DNA of 64,000 nt from Aegilops tauschii subsp. strangulata (taxonomy: Eukaryota > Streptophyta > Magnoliopsida > Poales > Poaceae), in the NCBI RefSeq assembly GCF_002575655.3, contig NC_053038.3, positions 141,066,885 to 141,130,884 on the forward strand, in the 5' to 3' direction. Position numbers and translations under genes: made by a program. Shown piece by piece: positions 55,659 through 64,000 of this stretch. A model generated the notes under the pieces. That model was not told the origin of the DNA, ran no database searches, and saw only the letters and a program-made list of their open reading frames with translations. Every line of letters starts with the position of its first letter. Within the stretch, counting starts at the first letter, position 1.

Positions 55659-55805
55659 GTTGGCGCCCACCGCGGGGCGAGCGCACGGTGGATTTGAGTT
55701 CTTGAAGGGCAGCTTCGAAGGGCTCAAGGGATACGCTGTGGGCCGGATGACCAAGAGTCGTCGCGGCAGGCTCTACATCGACGACGCGGACTGGGGCCCC
55801 GACGC
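55659..55805 (+). other. Duplicate PBS and gag start of element E, truncated
   Basis: 147 bp identical by eye to 43202-43348, including the PBS and the gag start through WGPDA. Cut at 55805/55806, where D resumes with AAGATAGCAC. Confidence 0.9.
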
Positions 55806-57976
55806 AAGATAGCACTTAAAATGCAACAAGCAACAATGCTACAGCACTCCAACATAGCAACAAAGCATATGACAGTAATCTACAGGAGATGCTTGACAAA
55901 AGATGAACACTGAGCTACGGCTAGATCACAACATATCATGCTCAAACAAGCATGGCAAAAGTGCAAAAGATAACAGGTTCACAGACTTGGTGAAAAACTG
56001 GACATGGCAGAAAACAGCATCAGGTAGCAATGTTCAGAGCACGAAACCAACAGGCTACAGAAACTTAACATAGCAAAACAAGGCACGGCAGTGTTCTACT
56101 AAATTCATATGAAAAAAGTCCCTTACTGACCATAAGCCAAAAAGGAACAGAAAATACGATGGCAAGCATGTGAACATAGCAAGTTTCGTTATCAGGTTTC
56201 AGAGCATGGCAGAAACAATAATATGTAGGCCTCTTTGTGAGCTTGATGCACTCACTACAGAGCAATGCATGACAAAAAAAGCATACCTACAGCAAGATGG
56301 CACGTTTATGAAGCTAACCATGGCAAGAACAAATACATATCATGTATGGATCAACTACAATAAGCTTGGAAAAATTGCATATCATGTTAAGAATCTGCCA
56401 GAAATATTTTATAGCAGAAGTAGATCAAGATTGAGTCATGCTATGGCACTCCATAATTGCAAACAATTGCAGGAATGGATCAATTACAACTATAGCTACA
56501 AAAAATCCTTACTGAACATCTCCAAAATATGCATGGATCTCTCTGTAGAATCAAGTTTACATGAAATCAGAAATATTACGGAGCCTACTTTGCATGCTTG
56601 TGCTAGTCACCACGGAGATCACAAAAATACATGGACTACACCACTGGAAAGATGGCATGGCATACTTCAAAACACATGTAGAGCTCATGCCCATAAGATG
56701 CACAGATTTAAAGATACAAAAATGACAAATCTCCAAGTTCTGATAAGAACCAGAGAATAACAGCAACTAGCCCTCTTCCAACAGAGATTTGGGCATCAAG
56801 ATGACCTCTAATGAACATGGTGCAATTGAACAAAATGAAGATCATCACGAGACGAACAATTTGACATATTACACGCGTGAATCGGAGCTACATGCAAGAA
56901 GTTACGCACTGAGGAACATGAGCATATGCTGTAGGAAAATCATGACTTAGAGAAAAATTAGGGTTCGGGGAGAGGTCAACGCTCGAGCTCACCGATCGGA
57001 TCTGGCCGGGGCGCGAGCACGGCTCGTCGCCGGCAAAGGAGAGGGGGAGGAGGCGGCGGCGGGGCAGCGACGTGGAGAAGAGGAGGCGAGGTGGCGGCGC
57101 CGGAGCGAGGAGGCGCGCCCCAGGCGGCGGCGGCGCGCGAGAACTGCGGCGGCGAGCGGGCACGACGGCCGGCGACGGCGACGGCGGCGGCGCGCTGCGG
57201 CGGCGTGGGAGGCGGCGGGGAAGGACGGCAGAGGCGCGGGCGCTCGGGGCCCGGTCGCGGCGCGGGCGGGCCGGCGGCGGCGCGGACGTACGGGCGGCGG
57301 CCTAGTGACGTGGCGGCATGGGATTGGCCGCGGGGGCGGCGGCGACTTCGTCCGGCCGGAGCGGATGCGTCCGGCGCGGCGCGGGGGATTCTAGGGTTTC
57401 GGGGACTGCGAATGTTATTTCGGGATGCTCATATATTTATAGGTAGAGGGAGCTAGGAGGCTCGAAATGAGGTGCGGTTTTCGCCCACACGATCGTGATC
57501 GAACGACCTAGAGCATGGAAGGGAGTTTGGTGGGTTTTGGGCTGATTTTGAGGGGGTTTCTGCTGGACAATCAAATGGACTTTGCGGATGCCCGGTTAAC
57601 CGTTGGAGTACCAAACGACCTCCAAATGGAACGAAACTTGACCCGTGGTCTCCGGGTGGTATAATAAGGCCACTTGACAAGCCTCGGTCCATTCCGAGAA
57701 TGTTTGACACCCGCTCACGAAAGAAAACCAGAGGAGTGCACCGGAGGAGATAGGAGCGCCGGATTGCAAAACGGACAACGGGGAAAATGCTCGGATGCAA
57801 GAGACGAACACATATGCAAATGCAATGCACATGATGACATGATATGATATGCATGACATGAACAAAAAAAACAAAGCGAAAACAAAACCCGACCGCGGAG
57901 GGAATATCATAACACATAGCCGGAAATGGCAAGAGCCGGAGTTACAAATATGGCAAGTTACATGCGGGGTGTTACA
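55806..57976 (-). repeat. Solo LTR D, 5' portion with promoter and CpG-rich segment
   Basis: On minus: start TGTAACACCCCGCATG (57976), TATA box near 57438-57427, CCGAAACCCTAG near 57402, and a GC-rich run 57400-57000. Splice-donor-like GGTGAGCTCGAGC lies near 56990 and AT-rich sequence follows to 55806. No coding gene is supported. Confidence 0.65.
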
Positions 57977-57981
57977 CCTTT

Positions 57982-58275
57982 GCTCCTGAGGTGGATGATA
58001 ACGGCGTTGCTCAGCCGGAGGAGTGGTTCGGGCTGAACCCAGCGGATGGCGAGGACTCGGCGGAGGAGATCGACTCCAGCGACGAGGGCGAGGAGGAGGA
58101 TGGTGAAGACGCCGTGCCAGATGGTGGAGCAGCCGGCCAACCTCAGCTTGACCGTGCCTCTAGCAACAAGGTGGGTGCGAGCGCACCGCCTGCAGCCAGT
58201 GATGATCAAGCCGAGACTCGCCAGCCGGCGCTGCCGTCTCCACCGACCAGCCCGGCTCACCTGTTGCGCCCTTAG
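57982..58275 (+). pseudogene. Last exon of the element C antisense gene
   Basis: Continues the gene from 41209 after the solo LTR. FAPEVDDNGVAQPEEWFGLN is followed by an acidic stretch (EEIDSSDEGEEEDGEDA) and a Pro/Ala/Ser tail to TAG at 58273-58275. It is homologous to the C-terminus of the element E antisense protein (HTFAPEINPDGLIDEE). Confidence 0.7.
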
Positions 58276-59001
58276 CCTAATCTGCCGCCTTTACTTTCCT
58301 GTTTTATTACTCTTTGAACAATATTTTGTTAAATTTTCCACAGTTCCACCCACTAGGGTTGTATTCAAACTATGTTAAGTGCCGGCCTTTCGAAGGCCTT
58401 ATGTGTAAATATAATCATGCATGTGTTTGGCTTCCCATTGTTCTTGCTTTTCATCCTTTGGCTGTTTCCTTTGCCGCCCTCCCTTGGTTGCCGCCTTCCC
58501 AGCCGGACAGCTGCTCTGCAGTCTGTGGCTGGAGAAGTGCTTGGCCGGTTGGGAGGGCAAGTACTCTAGCTTTCTTGGATTGTAGCGAAGTGACTGGGAA
58601 GCCGGCCAGCCGGCTGTTCTGACAGCCGGTAGGTGTGGTGGGAGGCCGGCTTGTGTTATATAGGTTCGTTAGGCCTTAGCCGTTTTTCGTGTGGGCATCC
58701 TTTCCTGCCTTTGGCTCTTGCCAGTCGGATATTCGGTTCTTCGAGCTGCGACTTTCAATAAGAGAGGGTTCGGGTGCCGGCACACTACTTGTCTGACTTC
58801 AGGTAGAACTTTTAATATATCAAGGCGGCCAATCCCCGGGCCGACTAGTCGAACCCGGTGCCAGATAGAAAATCAAATGTAATAGTATTCATGGGTATGA
58901 CACTCGTCATTCATAGATAAAGGAGGGTAGTCCCCGAGTGCGCCTCGGGGGGCCCGTTGTCTTGTACTTAATACAAAAAGGTAGCGTGATACATACTGCT
59001 T
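58276..59001. other. Spacer between the two convergent genes of element C
   Basis: No gene. Contains PPT-like GTAGTCCCCGA at 58927-58937 (minus TCGGGGACTAC), 65 bases after the pol stop. Region of transcript-end overlap for the convergent genes. Confidence 0.5.
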
Positions 59002-62000
59002 TTAACTGTAAAATCTTCTCAGGAGATTGGCGTTCCATGGTCGTTCGGACTCCTTGCCGAAATCGTCCCTCTTGCGTGCCTTCGGCTTCTGTGCGTCGAT
59101 CAGGTAGTAGGAGTCGTTGCCTAGGGCCTTGCTAATGACGAATGGGCCTTCCCAAGGGGCCGAGAGCTTATGCTGGCCGGCTGTTCGCTGGATCAGCCGG
59201 AGCACAAGATCGCCTTCTTGGAAGGATCTTGGCTTGACCTTCCGGTTGTGGTAACGGCGCAAACCCTGCTGGTAGATGGCGGACCGGCTGAGTGCTAACA
59301 GTCGGCCCTCTTCCATCAGGTCGACACCGTCTTCTCGCGCTTCCTTGGCCTCTGCCTCCGTGTACATGGTGACCCGAGGCGAGTCGAACTCGATGTCAGA
59401 TGGGATGACAGCCTCGGCACCATATACAAGGAAGAAAGGAGTGAAGCCGGTTGACTTGTTCGGGGTAGTACGCAGACTCCAGAGGACAGCCGGTAGCTCA
59501 TCGAGCCAGTAGCCGGCCGAACACTCCAGTGGTACGACCAGTCGGGGCTTGATGCCGGAGAGGATGAGGATGTTTGCTCGCTCGACTTGGCCGTTTGACT
59601 GCGGGTGGGCAACGGACGCTAAGTCCAGTCGGATGCCCTGTGTCACGTAGAAACGTGCCAGTGCTCCCTTGGCAAAGTTCGTGCCGTTGTCGGTGATGAT
59701 GCTGTGTGGTATACCATACCGAGTGGTCATATCTGCGATGAATGTCACGACAGTCGGCCCGTTCAGCTTCTTGATTGGCTTCGCTTCAATCCACTTGGTG
59801 AATTTGTCCACGGCGACAAGCAGATGTGTCATGCCGCCACGGGCTGTCTTGAATGGGCCCACCATGTCCAGCCCCCAAATGGCAAAGGGCAGGTGAGGGG
59901 GATGGTTTTGAGTGCAGAAGCCGGCAGGTGTTGCTTGGAGCTGAAGACCTGGCATCCTTTGCAGCATTTGACTAATTCCTTGGCGTCTTCCAAAGAAGTC
60001 GGCCAGAAGAAACCATGGTGGAAAGCTTTGGCGACAAGTGATCTTGAGGCCGCGTGGTGGCCGCATTCGCCTTGGTGGATATCCTTGAGGATTGCTATGC
60101 CCTTCTCTGGCTCGACGCAGCGCTGGAAGACTCAAGTGATGCTACGCTTAACAAGTTCTCTGTTTATTATTGCGTATGCTCCGGCTCGGTGTTGAACTAG
60201 TCTTGCCGAGATCTCATCAGTCGGCAGCTCTCTGTTTACTAGGAAGTTGAGGATGGGCTGGGCCCATGATGAGGCTGTGACTTCTTCTGTTGTCAGTACG
60301 GCTATTGTGACCTGGGTGGGTGGGTTGGGTGGTGAAGAGTTGGAGTCGGCCACCGCCTGTTGTGTCGTTGCAGTCCCAGGGCCGACTGCTGGAGTCCCCG
60401 GGCCGACTGCTGCAGTCCCCGGGCCGGGTTCTGAAGTCCCCGAGCCGGGTGCGACTACGGCAGTCCCCGGGCCGCTTGTCGAAGTCCCCGAGCCGCCTGC
60501 TGGGTTCCCCAAGTCGGATCCGACTGCATCAGGGGCAGGCGGTACGAAGATGGAGTCCGATTCTGGAGATGGCTTGACAGACGGTTTGAGGAGGCGCTGG
60601 AGAGAGACACCGGTTGGTATAGCTTGTCGGGTGGAGCCGATCCGTGCCAGGGAATCTGCTTGCTCGTTGTCGGCCCGTGGCATGTGGAGGAACTCGCACC
60701 CTTCAAAGTATCCGCTGATTTGCTGGACGAGGAATCAATAGATCGCCATGTTTGCGTCCTTGGCGTCCCAGTCGCCAGATGACTGCTGGACCACCAAATC
60801 CGAGTCGCCATAACACAGGATCCGGTGTATGCCGAGTTCTTTGGCTAACCGGAGCCCATGTATGAGCGCCTCGTACTCGGCCACATTGTTGGAGGCAGAA
60901 AAATGAATTTGCAATGTGTATCTGAGCTTGTCGCCCTTGGGAGAGGTGAGGACGATGCCGGCTCCCAAGCCGGTGCGCATCTTGGATCTGTCGAAGTGCA
61001 TCCGCCAATGAGTGGAGTCGGGAGCCGGCGGTAGGTACTGGGTCTCGGCCCAGTCGACAAGGAAGTCGGCCAATGATTGGGACTTGATAGCGGTGTGGGG
61101 CTGGTAGAAGATCGTGTAAGGAGCCAGCGCAATGGCCCACTTAGCCACCCGGCCGGATGCATGCCGGCTGCCTATGATCTCGGCAAGCGGAGCAGTGCAT
61201 ACGACCGTGATGGGATGCTCTTGAAAGTAGGGCTTCAGCTTCTTGGCGGCGAAGTAGACTCCATAGCACATCTTCTGGTAATGCGGGTAGTTTTGCTTCG
61301 AGGTGGACAGTACTTCGCTCAAATAATATACCGGCCTCTGGACTAACTGAGCTCGACCTTCTTCTGGGCATTGGACCATGATGACTGTACTAACCACTCG
61401 GCTAGTCGCAGGAATGTAAAGGAGCATGGGCTCTTTCTCAGTCGGTGCTGCCAGGACAGGCGGTGTGGTCAGCATCTTCTTCAACTCGTGGAAAGCTTGG
61501 TCTGCTTGGTTGTTCCACTAGAAGTGGGTGGACTTCTTCATGAGTCGGTACAGGGGGAGAGCCTTCTCCCTTAGCCGGCTGATAAAGCGGTTTAGGGAGG
61601 CCAGGCACCCGGTAAACTTCTGAACGTCTCGCAGCTTGGTATGAATCTCCATTCTCTCTATGGCCTTGATCTTCACTGGGTTGCACTCAATGCCGCGTTC
61701 GGAGACCAAAAAGCCTAGAAGCTGGCCGGCTGGTACTCCGAACACGCATTTCTCAGGGTTGAGCTTGATCTGAAATCGGCGCAAGTTGGCAAATGTTTCT
61801 CTGAGGTCTTCCAGCAGGGTGCCGCGCTTCTCCGTCTTCACCACAATATCGTCTACATAGACGTGGGCATTTCTGCCGAGTTGCTTGAGGAGGCATTTCT
61901 GCATGCAAAGCTGAAAAGTGGCACCGGCATTTCTCAAGCCGAATGTCATAGTCAGGTAGCAGAAAGCTCTGAATGGTGTGATGAAGGTAGTCTTCAGGCG

Positions 62001-62636
62001 GTTGACTGGGTCCAACTTTATCTGGTGGTAGCCTGAGTAAGCATCCAAGAAACTCAACAGCTCGCATCCGGCTGTGGAGTCTATCACTTGATCGATCCGT
62101 GGTAGGGCAAACGGATCTTTGCGGCAGGCTTTGTTGAGGCTGGTGTAATCTATACACATACGCCATTTATTGTTCTTCTTCAACACTAAGACTGGGTTGG
62201 CAAGCCACTCTGGAAAAAACACCTCCATAATGAAGCCGGCAGCCAGGAGCCGGGCTATCTCTTCTCCTACGATCCTTCTCCTCTCCTCCGATAGTCGGCG
62301 GAGAGGCTGCTTGACTGGTTTTGCGTCCGCTCGGACATGTAGCTTGTGCTCGGCGAAATCCTTCGGAACACCCGGCATGTCCTTTGGGGACCATGCAAAG
62401 ATGTCCCGATTCTCACGGAGGAAGTCGACGAGCTCGCCTTCCTATTTGCTGTCCAGGTTTGCACCAATGACAGCAAACCTCTCCGGGTTCTCCGTGTCCA
62501 GAGGTATCTTCTTTGTTTCCTTGGCCGGCTGGAAGGAGCCTTGAGCATCATATTCCTTGGGGTTGGGAGACAGGGCCGGCTGCTTGCCGGCCATGGCCCT
62601 GACTCGGTCCAGCATCTTCTTCTCTTCAGCAATCAC
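59002..62636 (-). pseudogene. Pol of element C: RT, RNase H, integrase, broken
   Basis: Minus frame begins in the end of the gag-protease part (KKMLDRVRAMAGKQPALSPN). A TAG at 62444-62442 follows ANLDSK, the same place as in element E. RT has LVLKKNNKWRMCIDYTSLNK, LDAYSGYHQIKL and HVYVDDIVVKT. A TAG at 61520-61518 and a TGA at 60737-60735 interrupt RT/RNase H (HFDRSKMRTG, NNVAEYEALIHGL). The linker before integrase contains a repetitive Gly-Pro-Gly-Thr array (about 60500-60370). A TGA at 60134-60132 and a frameshift near 59940 precede the integrase core (GLDMVGPF, ITDNGTN, SNGQVERAN), ending at 59002. It is homologous to element E pol but clearly diverged, so a different family. Confidence 0.9.
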
Positions 62637-62687
62637 GAGGGACTCGGCCAGTCGGATGCTGGCCGCAGCGCACTTGGTGGACTTGGG

Positions 62688-63036
62688 TGGGTGCAGCCCT
62701 GGGTGGGTGCAGTCTTGGCCGGCTTCCGGGAGTTGGTCTTCTTGTGGCCGTCTTCTCGGAGTCGGCCTTCTTGTGGCCGTCTTCTCGGAGTCGGTCTTCT
62801 CGTGGCCGGCTTCTGGGACTCGGTCTTCTCATGCTAGCTTCTGGGTGTCAGCCACCTTATGGTTATCTTCGGGGAGGTTCTCAAGGTCGGGTCGCCTTCC
62901 GGTAGTCGGCCTGTGAGGTAGCCGACCAGGGGAAGGCGGCCCTGTGTTTTGGATACTTGAAGGCCCAATCGGCCTGATAATTTTTCAGAGAGCCAGGGGG
63001 AGTCGGTTAGGCTACCCGTGGCCATTTACTCCGACA
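62688..63036 (-). repeat. 5' LTR of element C, only the first about 350 bp
   Basis: On minus it starts TGTCGGAGTAAATGGCC and matches 36787-37134. At about 62688 it joins pol sequence directly, so the rest of the LTR, PBS, gag and most of protease are deleted. Confidence 0.85.
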
Positions 63037-63041
63037 TCCCT

Positions 63042-63578
63042 CATAATAATTGTCAGTAGCATCATGAATGAATTCAGCAATATAACCATCACATAAAGCA
63101 TTATTTTCATGATCTACAAGGATAGAATTTTTATTACTCTCCACATAAGCAAATTTCTTCTCATGAATAGTGGTGGGAGCAAACTCAACAAAATAACTAT
63201 CATGTGATTGAAAATAAAAATCAAGATGACAAGTTTCATGGTTATCATTGTTCTTCATAGCACACGTGTCATCACAATAATCATCATAGATAGGAGGCAT
63301 GTTTTCATCGTAATAAATTTGCACATCAAACTTGGGGGACTAAACATATCATCTTCATCAAACATAGCATCCCCAAGCTTGTGGCTTTGCATATCATTAG
63401 CATCATGGATATTCAAGGAATTCATACTAACAACATTGCAATCATGCTCATCATTCAAATATTTAGTGCCAAACATTATAATGCATTCTTCTTCTAACAC
63501 TTGAGCACAATTATTGGAATCCTTATTTTCACGAAAGACATTAAAAAGATGCAGCATATGAGGCACCCTCAATTCCAA
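63042..63578 (-). pseudogene. Sabrina-type ORF, N-terminal part, frame-broken
   Basis: MELRVPHMLHLFNVFRENKD starts at 63578. A one-base change near 63330 shifts the frame, after which MQIYYDENMPPIYDDYCDDT continues to ATDNYYEG, where element C is inserted; the C-terminal part is at 35650-35876. It is acidic, Asn/Asp-rich, with no known domain. Confidence 0.45.
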
Positions 63579-63703
63579 TTTTTTTGGTAGTTTTCATTAT
63601 AAACTAACCTAGTGATAAAACAAGAAACAAAAAGATTTGATCGCAAGATCTAAAGATATACCTTCAAGCTCTAACCTCCCCGGCAACGGCGCCAGAATCT
63701 GCT

Positions 63704-64000
63704 TGATGTCTACTACACAACCTTCTTCTTGTAGACGTTGTTGGGCCTCCAAGTGCAGAGGTTTGTAGGACAGTAGCAAATTTCCCTCAAGTGGATGACC
63801 TAAGGTTTATCAATCCATGGGAGGCATAGGTTGAAGATGGTCTCTCTCAAACAACCCTGCAACCAAATAACAAAGAGTCTCTTGTCTCCCCAACACACCC
63901 AATACAATGGTAAATTGTATAGGTGCACTAGTTCGCCGAAGAGATCGTGATACACGTAGAATATGGATGGTAGATATAGATTTTTGTAATCTGAAAATAT
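63704..64000 (-). repeat. 5' LTR of the Sabrina-type element, partial (window edge)
   Basis: First 297 bp (the 3' end of the LTR on minus), matching 31139-31435 with about 10 differences by eye. Continues outside the window. Confidence 0.9.

Larger units (their letters stand above)
42688..55805 (+). mobile_element. Gypsy element E, nearly complete and young, with extra 3' leader copy
   Basis: The plus-oriented element has 5' LTR 42688-43201, PBS, gag-protease, RT-RNase H-integrase (to 49627), a spliced antisense gene on minus (54066 to 50705, promoter near 54853), PPT, and LTR 55145-55658. Beyond the second LTR the sequence continues with the PBS and leader again (55659-55805, 147 bp matching 43202-43348) before solo LTR D resumes. 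This indicates a tandem shared-LTR form truncated on the right, so no target duplication is visible. I count two mismatches between the 514-bp LTRs. The coding region has two in-frame stops and one frameshift. Confidence 0.9.
41210..57976 (-). mobile_element. Large solo LTR D (about 3.65 kb), split by element E
   Basis: Ends are TGTAACGCCCAC (41210) and GGGGTGTTACA (57976), bounded by exact CCTTT duplications. After removal of E (42688-55805) the remaining 1,478 + 2,171 bp show no internal repeat of one another. There is no PBS, PPT or coding domain, so it is best explained as one solo LTR. On minus it starts TGTAACACCCCGCATG, has a TATA box (TATAAATATATG, about 57427-57438), a very GC-rich transcribed start (57000-57400), and AT-rich sequence to the end. 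LTRs of this size recall LARD/Sukkula/Erika-type families, but I cannot confirm the name. Confidence 0.7.
35877..63036 (-). mobile_element. Gypsy element C, interrupted by D and E, internally deleted
   Basis: The element is bounded by TCCCT duplications. In sense (minus) direction: a truncated 5' LTR (63036 to about 62688), directly followed by the end of protease and by RT, RNase H and integrase (62636 to 59002), a spacer, an antisense gene on plus (37783-41209 and 57982-58275), PPT and 3' LTR (37134 to 35877). Most of the 5' LTR, the PBS, gag and protease are deleted. The solo LTR D is inserted in the last exons of the antisense gene. Layout is that of Tat-lineage Gypsy elements with an extra antisense gene. 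Confidence 0.85.
63037..64000 (-). mobile_element. Sabrina-type Gypsy element, 5' side
   Basis: Right part of the element interrupted by C. It holds TSD copy TCCCT (63037-63041), ORF parts (63042-63578), leader, PBS (63677-63694, TGGCGCCGTTGCCGGGGA on minus), then the 5' LTR from 63704 to the window end. The segment 63230-63703 is a near copy of 30661-31138. Confidence 0.85.

Noticed and set aside
56170..56760. 196-codon plus-strand ORF
   Set aside because: It lies inside the solo LTR D on the strand opposite to its promoter. Composition follows AT-rich sequence and there is no domain.
57072..57456. Gly/Ala/Arg-rich ORFs
   Set aside because: They are artefacts of the GC-rich LTR segment, where several frames stay open by composition.

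Overview
The window is Triticeae-type heterochromatin (wheat, Aegilops, barley or rye relatives). It consists almost wholly of nested transposable elements, and I find no host gene, tRNA, rRNA or CRISPR array. The organism call rests on LTRs recognised from memory: an Angela/BARE/WIS-type Copia LTR of 1,720 bp, a Sabrina-type Gypsy LTR of 1,680 bp, a Gypsy LTR starting TGAGGGAGTCC (Fatima-like) and CACTA termini starting CACTACAAAAAAA. Family names are tentative. The structures (LTR ends, PBS, PPT, target-site duplications, domains) are read directly from the sequence.

Layout. 1-1243: 3' end of a plus-strand TGAGGGAGTCC Gypsy element (A). 1244-5850: 3' half of a plus-strand Gypsy element (F), interrupted by A, with a broken integrase, a minus-strand B3-like pseudogene and its 3' LTR. 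5851-7216: unclassified AT-rich sequence ending in a possible Helitron terminus. 7217-15204: a CACTA element (G) with a multi-exon gene, a MITE-like insert, subterminal GGGCC repeats and a right terminus. 15205-29764: minus-strand Copia (Angela type), split by the non-autonomous Gypsy element B (15290-24387). 29765-30556: left end of a second CACTA (H). 30557-35876 and 63037-64000: minus-strand Sabrina-type element, split by Gypsy element C (35877-63036). Inside C lies a large solo LTR D (41210-57976), and inside D lies Gypsy element E (42688-55805).

On the right the nest reads Copia > CACTA H > Sabrina > C > solo LTR D > E, six levels. Target-site duplications support C (TCCCT), D (CCTTT) and B (ATCAT, one substitution in each copy). 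E is the youngest: I count two mismatches between its 514-bp LTRs. B is older, with about 27 in 470.

The most interesting system is a set of genes carried on the strand opposite to gag-pol in all five Gypsy elements A, B, C, E and F. They lie between pol (or gag-PR) and the 3' LTR. Each is preceded by its own TATA box, and those of B, C and E are spliced. In A, B, C and E they resemble the 'putative gypsy type transposon' family (PF04195, from memory); in F the gene resembles a B3 domain. Introns or neighbouring sequence of these genes carry polypurine-tract-like motifs matching each element's own 3' PPT. Extra antisense ORFs are known in Tat-lineage Gypsy elements. The independent promoters, a 5' UTR intron and the PPT-like tracts deserve study.

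A second theme is LTRs flanked by a PPT on one side and a PBS on the other (Copia 25174-26893, Sabrina 31139-32818, E 55145-55658). This implies tandem, shared-LTR recombinants in three unrelated families within one window.
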